The position numbers and the translations under genes were made by a program. From NCBI RefSeq assembly GCF_042646065.1, contig NZ_JBHRTA010000030.1, positions 310,001 to 374,000 on the forward strand: a stretch of DNA of 64,000 nucleotides. The letters run 5' to 3'. This document shows positions 36,584 to 44,567 of this stretch, piece by piece. Each line of letters begins with the position of its first letter. The stretch's first letter is position 1. Source of the stretch: Parapedobacter deserti. Lineage in GTDB: Bacteria; Bacteroidota; Bacteroidia; Sphingobacteriales; Sphingobacteriaceae. The notes below the pieces were generated by a model that had not been told where the DNA came from, did no database searches, and saw nothing but the letters and a program-made list of their open reading frames with translations.

Positions 36584-37378
36584 ATGATGTCACATCCACA
36601 CGTTCAGGCCGTCTTTTTCGATATCGACGGCACGCTCCTCGGATTAAAGAGCAAGGTTATTCCCGATTCCACCATAGAAGCCTTGGCTATGTTGAAAGCA
36701 AAAGGGATCAAGATCTTTGTATCGACAGGGAGGTCGTACGAACATGCTAAGTTCTTGGAGCAGTATGGATTTGACGGATTTATTACGTTCAACGGGAGCT
36801 ATTGCGTGGATGGAGACGGGCAATCGTTTTTCCGCCATACCATCGATGTGGACGATATCCGGATATTGCACGACCATTTGCATATGACCGAAAATTTTCC
36901 AGTGGGCGTGATGACCACGGAAGGGTCATTCATCAGTGATATCACCGACGAGGTAACGGCCATTTTCGAACTGCTGAAACTGGATGTACCCCGTCCTCGG
37001 CCTTTTGCTGATGCGTTGGAAAATGAAGTCCTCCAGCTCAATTTATTTGTCGACCAGGATAAAGAATTGCACCTGATCAATAACGTGCTGAAGAACTGTG
37101 AATCGAGCCGTTGGTGCCCGGTGTTTATCGATGTCAATGCGCGCGGCATCAGCAAGCAGATCGGAATGGAACAGTTTTTTGCGCGGTACGGCCTATCGGC
37201 TGAGCGGACCATGGCGTTTGGCGACGGCGGCAATGATATCCAGATGCTGCGCAGCGCAGGTGTAGGTGTGGCGATGGCCAACGCCGGGGAAAATGTGAAA
37301 GCTGCAGCCGACTATGTGACCGACACCACCGAGGGACACGGCATCTGGAACGCACTTAAACGCTATGCGATTATTTAA
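36584..37378 (+). CDS. HAD-superfamily sugar phosphatase, Cof type IIB
   Basis: A 264-aa phosphatase with motif I FFDIDGTLLG (nucleophile Asp), the Thr of motif II in FVSTGRSYEHA, the motif III Lys in ARGISKQIG and motif IV AFGDGGNDIQML. The C2B cap is inserted in the middle. These enzymes hydrolyse sugar phosphates and phosphorylated vitamins. Two ATGs in a row open the gene; the long upstream extension would run into the Nudix gene and is rejected. Third gene of the epimerase operon. Confidence 0.9.
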   Translation: MMSHPHVQAVFFDIDGTLLGLKSKVIPDSTIEALAMLKAKGIKIFVSTGRSYEHAKFLEQYGFDGFITFNGSYCVDGDGQSFFRHTIDVDDIRILHDHLHMTENFPVGVMTTEGSFISDITDEVTAIFELLKLDVPRPRPFADALENEVLQLNLFVDQDKELHLINNVLKNCESSRWCPVFIDVNARGISKQIGMEQFFARYGLSAERTMAFGDGGNDIQMLRSAGVGVAMANAGENVKAAADYVTDTTEGHGIWNALKRYAII

Positions 37379-37390
37379 GCGTTTTTGTTT

Positions 37391-37858
37391 TTACTGTCGG
37401 TCGCGCACGTAGTTTGCAAATGACGATAGGATATAGGGCCACCCCTGCTTAGACGCCATGGCTTTTTGGTAGTTATCGGATTCCTCTCCGTGGTTTTTAA
37501 ATTGATGATGGGTAAGCATCACGTTCGTATTGCTGTATTCGGCGTCTTTGAAAAGGATTTGCACCTCGCTGGCCTTTGCCGTGTCAGGTTCTGGATTGCG
37601 GTTTGCGGAAATCTGCCACTTCAGTGAAAAGCCGTGGCCGTAGTCTACCGCCGTCACGGTGCCCCAATCGCAGCGAAAGCCATTCGGCCCGATTTCACTG
37701 CACAGCCCATTCGGAATCAGGTCGATGCTTAATTCGACCAGTTTGTTTTTTGACCAGGTATACTCCTTGGGCCACCATAAGGTTATTTCCCTGACAAAGC
37801 ATTCAAAAGCCTGTTTGCGGGGAAGTGCTATTTCGACTGATGCGGTCAAAGCGTCCAT
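37391..37858 (-). CDS. SRPBCC (AHSA1-like) domain protein
   Basis: A 155-aa START-like fold protein. The opening VEIALPRKQAFECFVREITLWWPKEY, the central GFRCDWGTVTAVDYGHGFSLKW and C-terminal GWPYILSSFANYV are typical of the Hsp90-activator-homologue family. Members often sit with small regulators, but none is adjacent here. Function unknown. It stands alone and is convergent with the HAD gene. Confidence 0.85.
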   Translation of the reverse strand: MDALTASVEIALPRKQAFECFVREITLWWPKEYTWSKNKLVELSIDLIPNGLCSEIGPNGFRCDWGTVTAVDYGHGFSLKWQISANRNPEPDTAKASEVQILFKDAEYSNTNVMLTHHQFKNHGEESDNYQKAMASKQGWPYILSSFANYVRDRQ

Positions 37859-38036
37859 AACTTATCGTTGTTTTTTCTTATCAATACCAGTTGCATTAGA
37901 GGTAACGCGGTGGGCAGCTGATTGTTTTTTTTGCGACCAATCGTAACTTACCGTAAAATTATTTCGGGGTATGGATTAAAATATCGGTCTTTGTAAAAAG
38001 AATATGATAAAAATAGACAACTAAAGAAACCACGTG

Positions 38037-38960
38037 ATGGATGCCGTCCGTTATTTCTTCGCTTTACAGGCCCAACGAATGCATCGCACCATCAGCGATT
38101 GGGGAATACATCCGTCGTTTGTATATGTATGCCTGCCGATACTCTTTCTCGCTGGCTCCATCACACTTTTTCTCCGTACATCATATGCACCATGGATTTA
38201 TGTGGGAATTGCCGTTTTGATATTGTTGCAAGGGTGCGATGTGGGTCGGCAACGGTTTTTGCGGCAGGTGTTTGACCGGCTGACGTATTGGCGAATTCGT
38301 ATACTTGAGAATATGTTGATGATTGCGCCATTTCTACTATTTCTCCTATACAGGGGCGAGGCGTGGTTCTGTTTCGGCCTTTTGGGGATGGCAATGGCTG
38401 CGCTACCGCTCCGTATAGGCGCTAGCGGATCGACCGTGCTACCTACACCATGCTCGGGCCATCCTTTTGAGTTTGCCGTGGGCTTCAGAAGCTCGGTCGG
38501 ATTGCTGCTCATCGCTTACGTGCTGATGGTGGTCGGTATTTATGTAGGCAACGAGAAACTCAGCATAGCTGCGTTACTGTGGGTTGTCTTCGTATGCGCC
38601 AACTACTATGCCTGGTGTGAGCCCCTTTCGTATGTTTGGGTTTATCGGTTGACACCCGTGGCCTTTCTTTGGCTGAAAGTAAGGTCAGCTCTCGGACACC
38701 TGACCATTGTGTTACTTCCGATGGCTGCGGCTATTACCTGCTTTTTTCCGGATGACTGGCTTTTGGTATTGGCAGCTTCGGCGGTGGGATATGGTTATCT
38801 TGCCTTGGCTGTCCTGGCCAAGTATGCGGCTTTTCCACGGGGCGTGAGTATCCCGCAAGGTATTTTTATGGCGGTGTCATTCGTGTTTCCGCCATTGCTG
38901 TTGGTTTCCATGCCCTATTTTTTCCGCCGGGCAAAAAGTAATATCGCAATAGTGCTATGA
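38037..38960 (+). CDS. membrane protein, probable ABC exporter permease
   Basis: A 307-aa polytopic protein with about seven or eight hydrophobic helices. I do not recognise a named family. Its stop overlaps the ATP-binding gene's start by four bases (ATGA), and the product has the size of an ABC-2-like permease, so it is probably the transmembrane half of that transporter. A GTG three bases upstream is an alternative start. The 175-bp gap before it is AT-rich, with no perfect promoter. Confidence 0.65.
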   Translation: MDAVRYFFALQAQRMHRTISDWGIHPSFVYVCLPILFLAGSITLFLRTSYAPWIYVGIAVLILLQGCDVGRQRFLRQVFDRLTYWRIRILENMLMIAPFLLFLLYRGEAWFCFGLLGMAMAALPLRIGASGSTVLPTPCSGHPFEFAVGFRSSVGLLLIAYVLMVVGIYVGNEKLSIAALLWVVFVCANYYAWCEPLSYVWVYRLTPVAFLWLKVRSALGHLTIVLLPMAAAITCFFPDDWLLVLAASAVGYGYLALAVLAKYAAFPRGVSIPQGIFMAVSFVFPPLLLVSMPYFFRRAKSNIAIVL

Positions 38961-39640
38961 ACGTTGACGTTTCTCAATTAACAAAATCATTTGGTGGAGC
39001 CGCCGTATTGAAAGGCATTGACCTAAACTTCCGTAGTGGGCAGGTATACGGCCTTGTAGGGCGGAACGGCGCGGGGAAAACTACCTTTTTCAATTGCTTG
39101 GCCGGACTGGAAAAGCATGGTGGCAAAGTGGCGGCTGAAGGTGAGGTGCTCAAAGACCGGCTTGGCTTTTTGCAGACCGAGCCCTATTTTCCGTCGAAGC
39201 TCACCGGACGCGAATATTTACGGTTGTTCTGCAAGGCGCGTGGGGTTTCGGATGAAAACTTGGACGAGCGGAATGTGTTCGACCTTCCGCTCGATCGATA
39301 TGCGCAGCAATACTCTGCCGGGATGAAAAAAAAGCTTGGTCTCTTGGCGATTCTTCTGCAGAAGAATGATTTCTTTATCCTTGATGAGCCTTTCAATGGA
39401 GTGGATATACATAGCGCATTGCTGATCACCGAAATCATCCGGCGGTTGAAAATTGAGAAAAAAACAGTATTGATTTCTTCGCATATCTTTTCAACCCTCA
39501 AAGAAACCTGTGACATTATCTATGTGCTGGAAGACGGCAAAATAGCCGAAACCATCGGACAAGATGATTTCGATCGGCTGGAGCGGGACATGGCTGCCTT
39601 TGCCATAGGAAACCGGCTCGATGCGCTTCAGTTTGGCTAA
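38957..39640 (+). CDS. ABC transporter ATP-binding protein
   Basis: A 227-aa ATPase with Walker A GRNGAGKTT, a signature YSAGMKKK (replacing LSGGQ, as in ABC-2 export ATPases), Walker B FFILDEPFNGVD and the switch His in LISSHIFSTLKE. It pairs with the membrane protein upstream (four-base overlap). The substrate is unknown; no peptide or drug-modifying gene is nearby. The 183 bp after its stop hold no gene I can support. Confidence 0.92.
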   Translation: MNVDVSQLTKSFGGAAVLKGIDLNFRSGQVYGLVGRNGAGKTTFFNCLAGLEKHGGKVAAEGEVLKDRLGFLQTEPYFPSKLTGREYLRLFCKARGVSDENLDERNVFDLPLDRYAQQYSAGMKKKLGLLAILLQKNDFFILDEPFNGVDIHSALLITEIIRRLKIEKKTVLISSHIFSTLKETCDIIYVLEDGKIAETIGQDDFDRLERDMAAFAIGNRLDALQFG

Positions 39641-39823
39641 AATACCCGTCGAACAGGTGGTCTATCTTTGTTTTTCTGGACGCGACGAGGTGCCCGAAAA
39701 AGCGGTACAATTCATCAACGAGCAATAAGCGTTTCGGACGGCCCTCATGAGCCTGCTGATTTCCAGCGCAGGTTACATCTTCCCGATACCGAAGTGCAAC
39801 CACTATGGCCGGTATTTAGACCG

Positions 39824-41080
39824 TTACACATTCATCTCCTGCGCTAAAGCCGCACACGGAATGTTGTTAACACCCAGTTTCATCAACGCCGGTACGAAGA
39901 ATGACACGATGCCTACAACACTGATGACACTGCCCAGTATCACGAAAGTGAGGCTGATACCGATGTTGTCTGCAATGAATCCGGTGCTGAGCAACCCGAT
40001 CATGGAAGGAAGCAATGCGATGCTGAAATACATCGAAAACACGCGTCCCAACATTGCCGGATCGATTTTTTCCTGTAGCACGGTGGTAAAGCTGGCGTTG
40101 TATATGGAGGCCGCGACACCGCCAAGGATGGTCAGTGCCGTGAAAAAGATGAACCCCGAGGCAGGCAGCAATCCTGATACCGCCAGACTGATGCCCAACA
40201 GGATGTGCATGCTGTTGATGATGATGACTTTGTTCAACGAGGGCTTAAATACGCCCAATAGGCCGCCGCCCACCAGCATACCGATACCCCAGACCACCTC
40301 AATTACACTCATCTCGAACTTCCCGCCCCCGAAGTGCTGCAGCGTGAGCAGCGGAAACAGCACCGCCACGGGCATGATGCAGAACGTGGCCAAGATGGAA
40401 AAGCCGAAAAGCCAGGAAATCCCCTTGTTGGATGTGACAGCGCGTATGCCAAGCGCGAGGTCGCGAAGCACTTGTTTCACTCCCGCTTGTTGCTTCGGAT
40501 CCTTTTCGGGATTGGGAATACGGACCAGCAACAGGGACGTGATGGCCATTACGGCGCCCCCGATGTCCAGCAGCAGTACATAACCGATATCCATCAGACC
40601 GATGGCCAGTGCGCCGAGTGCCGGACCGGCGATGCTGGACACCGATTGGATCACCTGGTTGATTCCTCCGATGCGCAGCAATTCGGATTCCGGCGCCAGT
40701 AACGGCACGGAAGCTTGCATCGCCGGCATGTGGAATGCCGATCCCACCGATCGCAGCGCGAGCAGGACGTATATGAATGTCAGTCCGGAATATCCGAAAT
40801 AGAAGAGTACGGACATCACCAGGGTGCATGCGGCAATGAACCCATCGGCAAAGATCATCGTCCGTTTGCGGTCCCAACGGTCGATATACACTCCGGCAAA
40901 TGGACCGATAAGCGTCTGCGGAAGAAGCGCCGCGATGGCGGCATAGGCGAGTACCTCGGCGGAGCCGGTCTCGAGGCTCAACCAGATGATGATGGCAAAA
41001 TTGACAGCGGAACTGCTGAGTAGTGATATAAATTGGCCACTCCAGATGATGGCAAATGTTCGTTTCCACGAGTGTTGCAT
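39824..41080 (-). CDS. MFS drug-exporter-like transporter (EntS/Mef type)
   Basis: A 418-aa major-facilitator protein with about twelve helices. The loop 2-3 motif GVYIDRWDRKRTMIFADG and the second ALRSVGSAFHMPAMQASVPLL segment match the enterobactin exporter/macrolide efflux (EntS/MefA) branch. It probably exports a drug or siderophore; which one is unknown. It is preceded by a long structured leader with a 16-residue upstream ORF and its own promoter, suggesting induced expression by ribosome stalling. It diverges from the sulP gene. Confidence 0.88.
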   Translation of the reverse strand: MQHSWKRTFAIIWSGQFISLLSSSAVNFAIIIWLSLETGSAEVLAYAAIAALLPQTLIGPFAGVYIDRWDRKRTMIFADGFIAACTLVMSVLFYFGYSGLTFIYVLLALRSVGSAFHMPAMQASVPLLAPESELLRIGGINQVIQSVSSIAGPALGALAIGLMDIGYVLLLDIGGAVMAITSLLLVRIPNPEKDPKQQAGVKQVLRDLALGIRAVTSNKGISWLFGFSILATFCIMPVAVLFPLLTLQHFGGGKFEMSVIEVVWGIGMLVGGGLLGVFKPSLNKVIIINSMHILLGISLAVSGLLPASGFIFFTALTILGGVAASIYNASFTTVLQEKIDPAMLGRVFSMYFSIALLPSMIGLLSTGFIADNIGISLTFVILGSVISVVGIVSFFVPALMKLGVNNIPCAALAQEMNV

Positions 41081-41150
41081 GACGATCAGCTACAATTAAT
41101 CCTTTCGATAAGGGCAATGGTTACTAAGATGTAAATAAACAGTTGAAATG

Positions 41151-41171
41151 CTTCAGGCCCGACGCCTGAAG
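41151..41171 (-). promoter_or_regulatory. leader hairpin 3 of the MFS gene
   Basis: CTTCAGGC pairs with GCCTGAAG over 8 bp around a GTCGG loop. No U run follows, so it is not a normal terminator. Its 5' arm can alternatively pair, with one bulged base, with GGGCCTAAG at the end of the upstream ORF (41204-41212). Confidence 0.6.
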
Positions 41172-41182
41172 GAAAGAGGAAG

Positions 41183-41202
41183 CCAAACGGAACTCCGTTT
41201 GG
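41183..41202 (-). promoter_or_regulatory. leader hairpin 2 of the MFS gene
   Basis: CCAAACGG and CCGTTTGG close an AGTT loop (8 perfect pairs) two bases after the stop of the leader ORF. Confidence 0.7.
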
Positions 41203-41204
41203 TC

Positions 41205-41255
41205 TTAGGCCCTGTCCCGAAAGACAAAGGCGACGCAGGTGCTGGTCATTCTCAT
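41205..41255 (-). CDS. candidate leader peptide (16 aa) upstream of the MFS exporter
   Basis: A short ORF encodes MRMTSTCVAFVFRDRA and ends in TAA. It starts about 18 nt after the predicted transcription start, is followed at once by two strong hairpins, and contains a third hairpin inside (41209-41231: CTTTGTC with GACAGGG, two G-U pairs). The ORF, hairpins and exporter resemble known macrolide/chloramphenicol attenuators, where a stalled ribosome re-folds the leader. A second in-frame ATG is the third codon. That it is translated, and that it stalls ribosomes, is inference. Confidence 0.5.
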   Translation of the reverse strand: MRMTSTCVAFVFRDRA

Positions 41256-41279
41256 CGGTGTATCGCGTTTGTTGCGGCG

Positions 41280-41310
41280 CAAAATTAAACAACTTCATCG
41301 AAATATGCAA
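41280..41310 (-). promoter_or_regulatory. promoter of the MFS exporter leader
   Basis: On the minus strand TTG (41308-41310), 20 nt, then TAATTTTG (41280-41287) match the Bacteroidota promoter exactly. The start would be near 41273, giving a leader of about 190 nt before the exporter ATG. Confidence 0.7.
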
Positions 41311-41387
41311 TAGCCTACGATGAGGGGCCTGATGCGCCACCGTCCTGCTGGCGGCAATAGGGCATGATTGCTTTACAGAAAAAAATG

Positions 41388-41395
41388 TACTTTTG
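41388..41395 (+). promoter_or_regulatory. -7 element of the sulP promoter
   Basis: TACTTTTG is a perfect -7 box on the plus strand; the nearest TTG is 17 nt upstream. It implies a ~65-nt leader and rules out an upstream extension of the sulP frame starting at 41393. Confidence 0.5.
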
Positions 41396-41467
41396 CGCCC
41401 GTGCAACACCGCCTTGATCATCTCCGGATGTTCATGCTCGGCCCTATTGAAGCATAGGTATAATTCG

Positions 41468-43009
41468 ATGTCGATGCAGAAACTTCTCAATCTGTTTGAT
41501 TTTAAACAACGTATAAATTACAAAAACGAGATACTGGCCGGGCTAACGGTTGCGATGACTATGATTCCTGAATCGCTTTCGTTTGCCATATTGGCCGGAC
41601 TATCTCCACTAACCGGTCTTTACGCCGCGTTTTTGATGGGTCTGGTTACCGCCGTTTTAGGCGGCCGGCCCGGCATGGTGTCTGGCGGAGCCGGCGCGAC
41701 AGTCGTCGTGCTTATTGCATTGGCCGCCGCACATGGGGTAGAATATCTTTTCGCGGCCGTTGTTTTGGCGGGTTTCCTGCAGTTATTGGTCGGGTTGTTC
41801 AAGCTCGGTAAGTTTGTCCGATTGATTCCCCAACCGGTCATGTATGGCTTCTTGAACGGGCTCGCCGTCATCATTTTCATGGCACAGCTGGCACAGTTTA
41901 AAGTATCCGAAAACGGGCTTGATGGGTGGATGCACGGACCTGCACTCTATGTAATGGCCGGACTAACCGCGTTGACCATCGTCATAGTGATCCTGTTGCC
42001 GAAACTCACAAAGGCTGTCCCAGCGTCGTTGGTAGCTATTATGATTGTCTTTGGCATCGTCTATTTCTTCAATATTGATACCAGAAAGGTGCTCGATATT
42101 GCATCGGTAAGCGGCTCATTGCCTGCATTTCATATCCCTGAAATTCCGTTCAATCTGGAAACACTGCAACTCATTTTCCCCTATGCATTAGTGATGGCCG
42201 GAGTAGGGTTAATCGAATCGCTGCTGACCTTAAATATGGTCGACGAAATAACCAATACCAAAGGCCAGTCAAACCGTGAAGCGGCAGCTCAGGGCATCGC
42301 CAATATCACCAATGGTTTCTTCGGGGGGATGGGAGGCTGTGCCATGGTTGCCCAGACACTGGTCAATATCGGGGCGGGGGCGCGGACCAGGTTTTCCGCG
42401 GTGATCGGTGCCCTCACTATCCTGACGGTTATCCTTGTTGCGGGACCGGTCATCGAGCAAATACCTTTAGCTGCGTTAGTTGGCGTGATGATGATGGTGG
42501 CCATTGGGACCTTTGAATGGGCAAGTATCCGCATCATTAATAAAATGCCTCGCCATGATATTTTTGTCGGCATGCTGGTGGCCATAATAACCGTGCTTTT
42601 ACATAACTTGGCGCTCGCGGTGTTGATCGGCGTTATCATTTCCGCCTTGGTGTTTGCCTGGGAAAGTGCTAAGCGTATCCGCGCTAGAAAATTTGTTGAC
42701 GACAAAGGTGTAAAGCATTACGAAATTTTCGGTCCGCTGTTTTTTGGTTCGACCGCTGCATTTATTGAGAAATTTGATGTCATTAACGACCCCGATGAGG
42801 TCGTCATCGACTTCCGGGAAAGCCGTGTTGCAGATATGTCCGCTATAGAGGCGTTAAACAAAATCACTGAAAAGTACCACCAACGGGGCAAAAAGCTTCA
42901 CCTGCGGCATTTGAGCCAGGATTGCAGGCAGTTGCTGAAAAATGCCGAATCGGTTATCGATGTCAACATTATCGAAGACCCTACATATCCCGTGATGACC
43001 AACAAATGA
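41468..43009 (+). CDS. SulP family inorganic anion transporter
   Basis: A 513-aa SLC26/SulP transporter for sulfate, bicarbonate or similar anions. The N-terminal membrane domain (about residues 15-390, 10 or more helices) begins with the family motif GLTVAMTMIPESLSFAILAGLSPLTGLYAAF, and GGRPGMVSGGAGAT follows. The C-terminal STAS domain (about 420-513) has VIDFRESRVADMSAIEAL. The ATG at 41468 gives the family-typical N-terminus MSMQKLLNLFDF. Substrate cannot be told; the GH5 gene follows after 28 bp. Confidence 0.92.
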   Translation: MSMQKLLNLFDFKQRINYKNEILAGLTVAMTMIPESLSFAILAGLSPLTGLYAAFLMGLVTAVLGGRPGMVSGGAGATVVVLIALAAAHGVEYLFAAVVLAGFLQLLVGLFKLGKFVRLIPQPVMYGFLNGLAVIIFMAQLAQFKVSENGLDGWMHGPALYVMAGLTALTIVIVILLPKLTKAVPASLVAIMIVFGIVYFFNIDTRKVLDIASVSGSLPAFHIPEIPFNLETLQLIFPYALVMAGVGLIESLLTLNMVDEITNTKGQSNREAAAQGIANITNGFFGGMGGCAMVAQTLVNIGAGARTRFSAVIGALTILTVILVAGPVIEQIPLAALVGVMMMVAIGTFEWASIRIINKMPRHDIFVGMLVAIITVLLHNLALAVLIGVIISALVFAWESAKRIRARKFVDDKGVKHYEIFGPLFFGSTAAFIEKFDVINDPDEVVIDFRESRVADMSAIEALNKITEKYHQRGKKLHLRHLSQDCRQLLKNAESVIDVNIIEDPTYPVMTNK

Positions 43010-43037
43010 GAACGACAATAGCAAGAAACTAACCGGA

Positions 43038-44204
43038 ATGAACATGCACCGTAGGGAAATGATCAAAAAAGCCGGAGCACTGGCGTTGGGAGCCACGGGC
43101 TGGTCCGTATTGCCTGTTGTTGGGTCGCCGTCGGCCAAGCCGGTAAACAAACTGCCCCGGTGGAAAGGGTTCAACGTGCTGGACTTCTTCAACCCTGACC
43201 CCAGGAACAAACGGCAAACCACGCTGGAAGACCATTTCCGCTGGATGGCGGACTGGGGTTTTGATTTTGTGCGCGTTCCGATGGCTTATCCGTATTACGT
43301 GGATTTTGATCGGACACGGCCCATTGCCAAAGCCGAAGTCTGCCGCATCAGTGTAGCGCGGGTGCACGACGTGGTTGATCTGGTAGAGATGGCCAACCGT
43401 TGTGGCCTGCACGTGAGTCTAAATTTGCACCGGGCACCCGGATTTTGCGTCAATGCCGGATTCGAGGAGCCTTATAACTTGTGGCAGGACCCGGAAGCCA
43501 TGGAAGCCTTTACCTTCCACTGGGCATACTGGGCCAAGGTGTTCCGTCATAAGACCTCCAATCAGATCAGCTTCGATTTGCTTAATGAACCCTGCTGGCG
43601 CGAAAATATGAACGATCAGTTCTCAAAGCGTACCGCGGTGCCGAAGGAGCTGTATCGGTCTTTGATCATCAAAGGGTTTGATGCGATCCGGATGGCCAGC
43701 CGCAAGCACCTTGTCATCGCCGACGGCAACAACATCGGTACTGAGGTAATCGACAATATCCAAGAACTGGACGTAGGGCAAAGCTGCCGGGGGTATGCAC
43801 CGGGTTTGGTGTCACATTACCGGGCGCCTTGGGTCTTTCAGCATCCCGACGACCTGCCTGACGTCTCATGGCCCAGAATGGACAACGGTAAACTGCAGGA
43901 CAAGTCGTGGCTGCGGGAGCAGTTTGCGCCGTGGATCGCGTTGGTGGAGCAGGGGGGAGGTGTACATTGTGGCGAATGTGGGGCTTGGCGCGAAACCCCG
44001 CATGATGTCGCTTTGGCGTGGATGGACGACATGTTTTCCGTGTTGACTGAACACGGTATTGGATTTGCGCTGTGGGAATTCAACGGGGAGTTCGGTATCC
44101 TTAATTCCGGAAGGAAGGATGTGCAATACGAGGACTGGTACGGCCACAAGCTGGACCGAAAGATGCTCACGCTTTTGAGAAAGTTTGTGTCCCACCACGG
44201 CTGA
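43038..44204 (+). CDS. glycoside hydrolase family 5 (endoglucanase-like)
   Basis: A 388-aa exported enzyme. The N-terminus MHRREMIKKAGALALGATGW looks like a twin-arginine or similar signal. The TIM barrel shows the GH5 acid/base in FDLLNEPCW and the nucleophile in VHCGECGAW; GLHVSLNLHRAPGF and LTEHGIGFALWEFNGEFGIL are further conserved blocks. Activity on beta-1,4-glucans or mannans is plausible, but the specificity is unknown. It may be co-transcribed with sulP and precedes the fucosidase after 363 bp. Confidence 0.85.
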   Translation: MNMHRREMIKKAGALALGATGWSVLPVVGSPSAKPVNKLPRWKGFNVLDFFNPDPRNKRQTTLEDHFRWMADWGFDFVRVPMAYPYYVDFDRTRPIAKAEVCRISVARVHDVVDLVEMANRCGLHVSLNLHRAPGFCVNAGFEEPYNLWQDPEAMEAFTFHWAYWAKVFRHKTSNQISFDLLNEPCWRENMNDQFSKRTAVPKELYRSLIIKGFDAIRMASRKHLVIADGNNIGTEVIDNIQELDVGQSCRGYAPGLVSHYRAPWVFQHPDDLPDVSWPRMDNGKLQDKSWLREQFAPWIALVEQGGGVHCGECGAWRETPHDVALAWMDDMFSVLTEHGIGFALWEFNGEFGILNSGRKDVQYEDWYGHKLDRKMLTLLRKFVSHHG

Positions 44205-44309
44205 TACACTCCTTTAAACATTAGCCAACACGTTCGGTGTGGAGTACAACGTACACGTGCTATCTTCGATTTTACAGCATGTGGTACAAATATGATAATA
44301 TACCTAAAT

Positions 44310-44358
44310 CAATGGATAACCTATCCATTGTAACCTAACGCGGAATCCGCTCTCTTTG
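44310..44358 (+). promoter_or_regulatory. inverted-repeat operator overlapping a promoter upstream of the GH95 gene
   Basis: CAATGGATA (44310-44318) and TATCCATTG (44322-44330) form a perfect 9-bp inverted repeat with a 3-bp spacer. Its last three bases (TTG) are the -33 element; after exactly 20 nt comes TCTCTTTG (44351-44358), a near -7 box. A bound dimer would cover the promoter. The AraC gene downstream is one possible but unproven regulator. The rest of 44205-44567 holds only a small GACCT/AGGTC stem and no supported gene. Confidence 0.5.
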
Positions 44359-44567
44359 TAATAGTTTATAACCAAATAGCCGGGAAGCGATGCGCGACCT
44401 GCCAGCAAAAATCATCAATGGCCACCAGCGGAAATTGAATAACCGCGGCATAGGGGAAAGACCTCTTACAGGTCAAAAACGTGACGCTAAAGGCCGGCTA
44501 GCCGCGTATGCCATATTTGTGAAAGGATTTATTAGTTTAGCAAAACAATTCGACGATATCCCATACC

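Noticed and set aside
39621..39728. 35-codon ORF starting inside the ABC ATPase end, with TATCTTTG at 39663-39670
   Set aside because: It overlaps the stop region of the ATPase, has no recognisable motif, and the -7-like box has no proper -33 partner and lies inside the ORF. Kept as unexplained DNA.
41086..41490. 134-codon minus-strand frame covering the MFS leader
   Set aside because: It crosses the consensus promoter and all three hairpins in a different frame from the leader peptide; the regulatory reading explains the region better.
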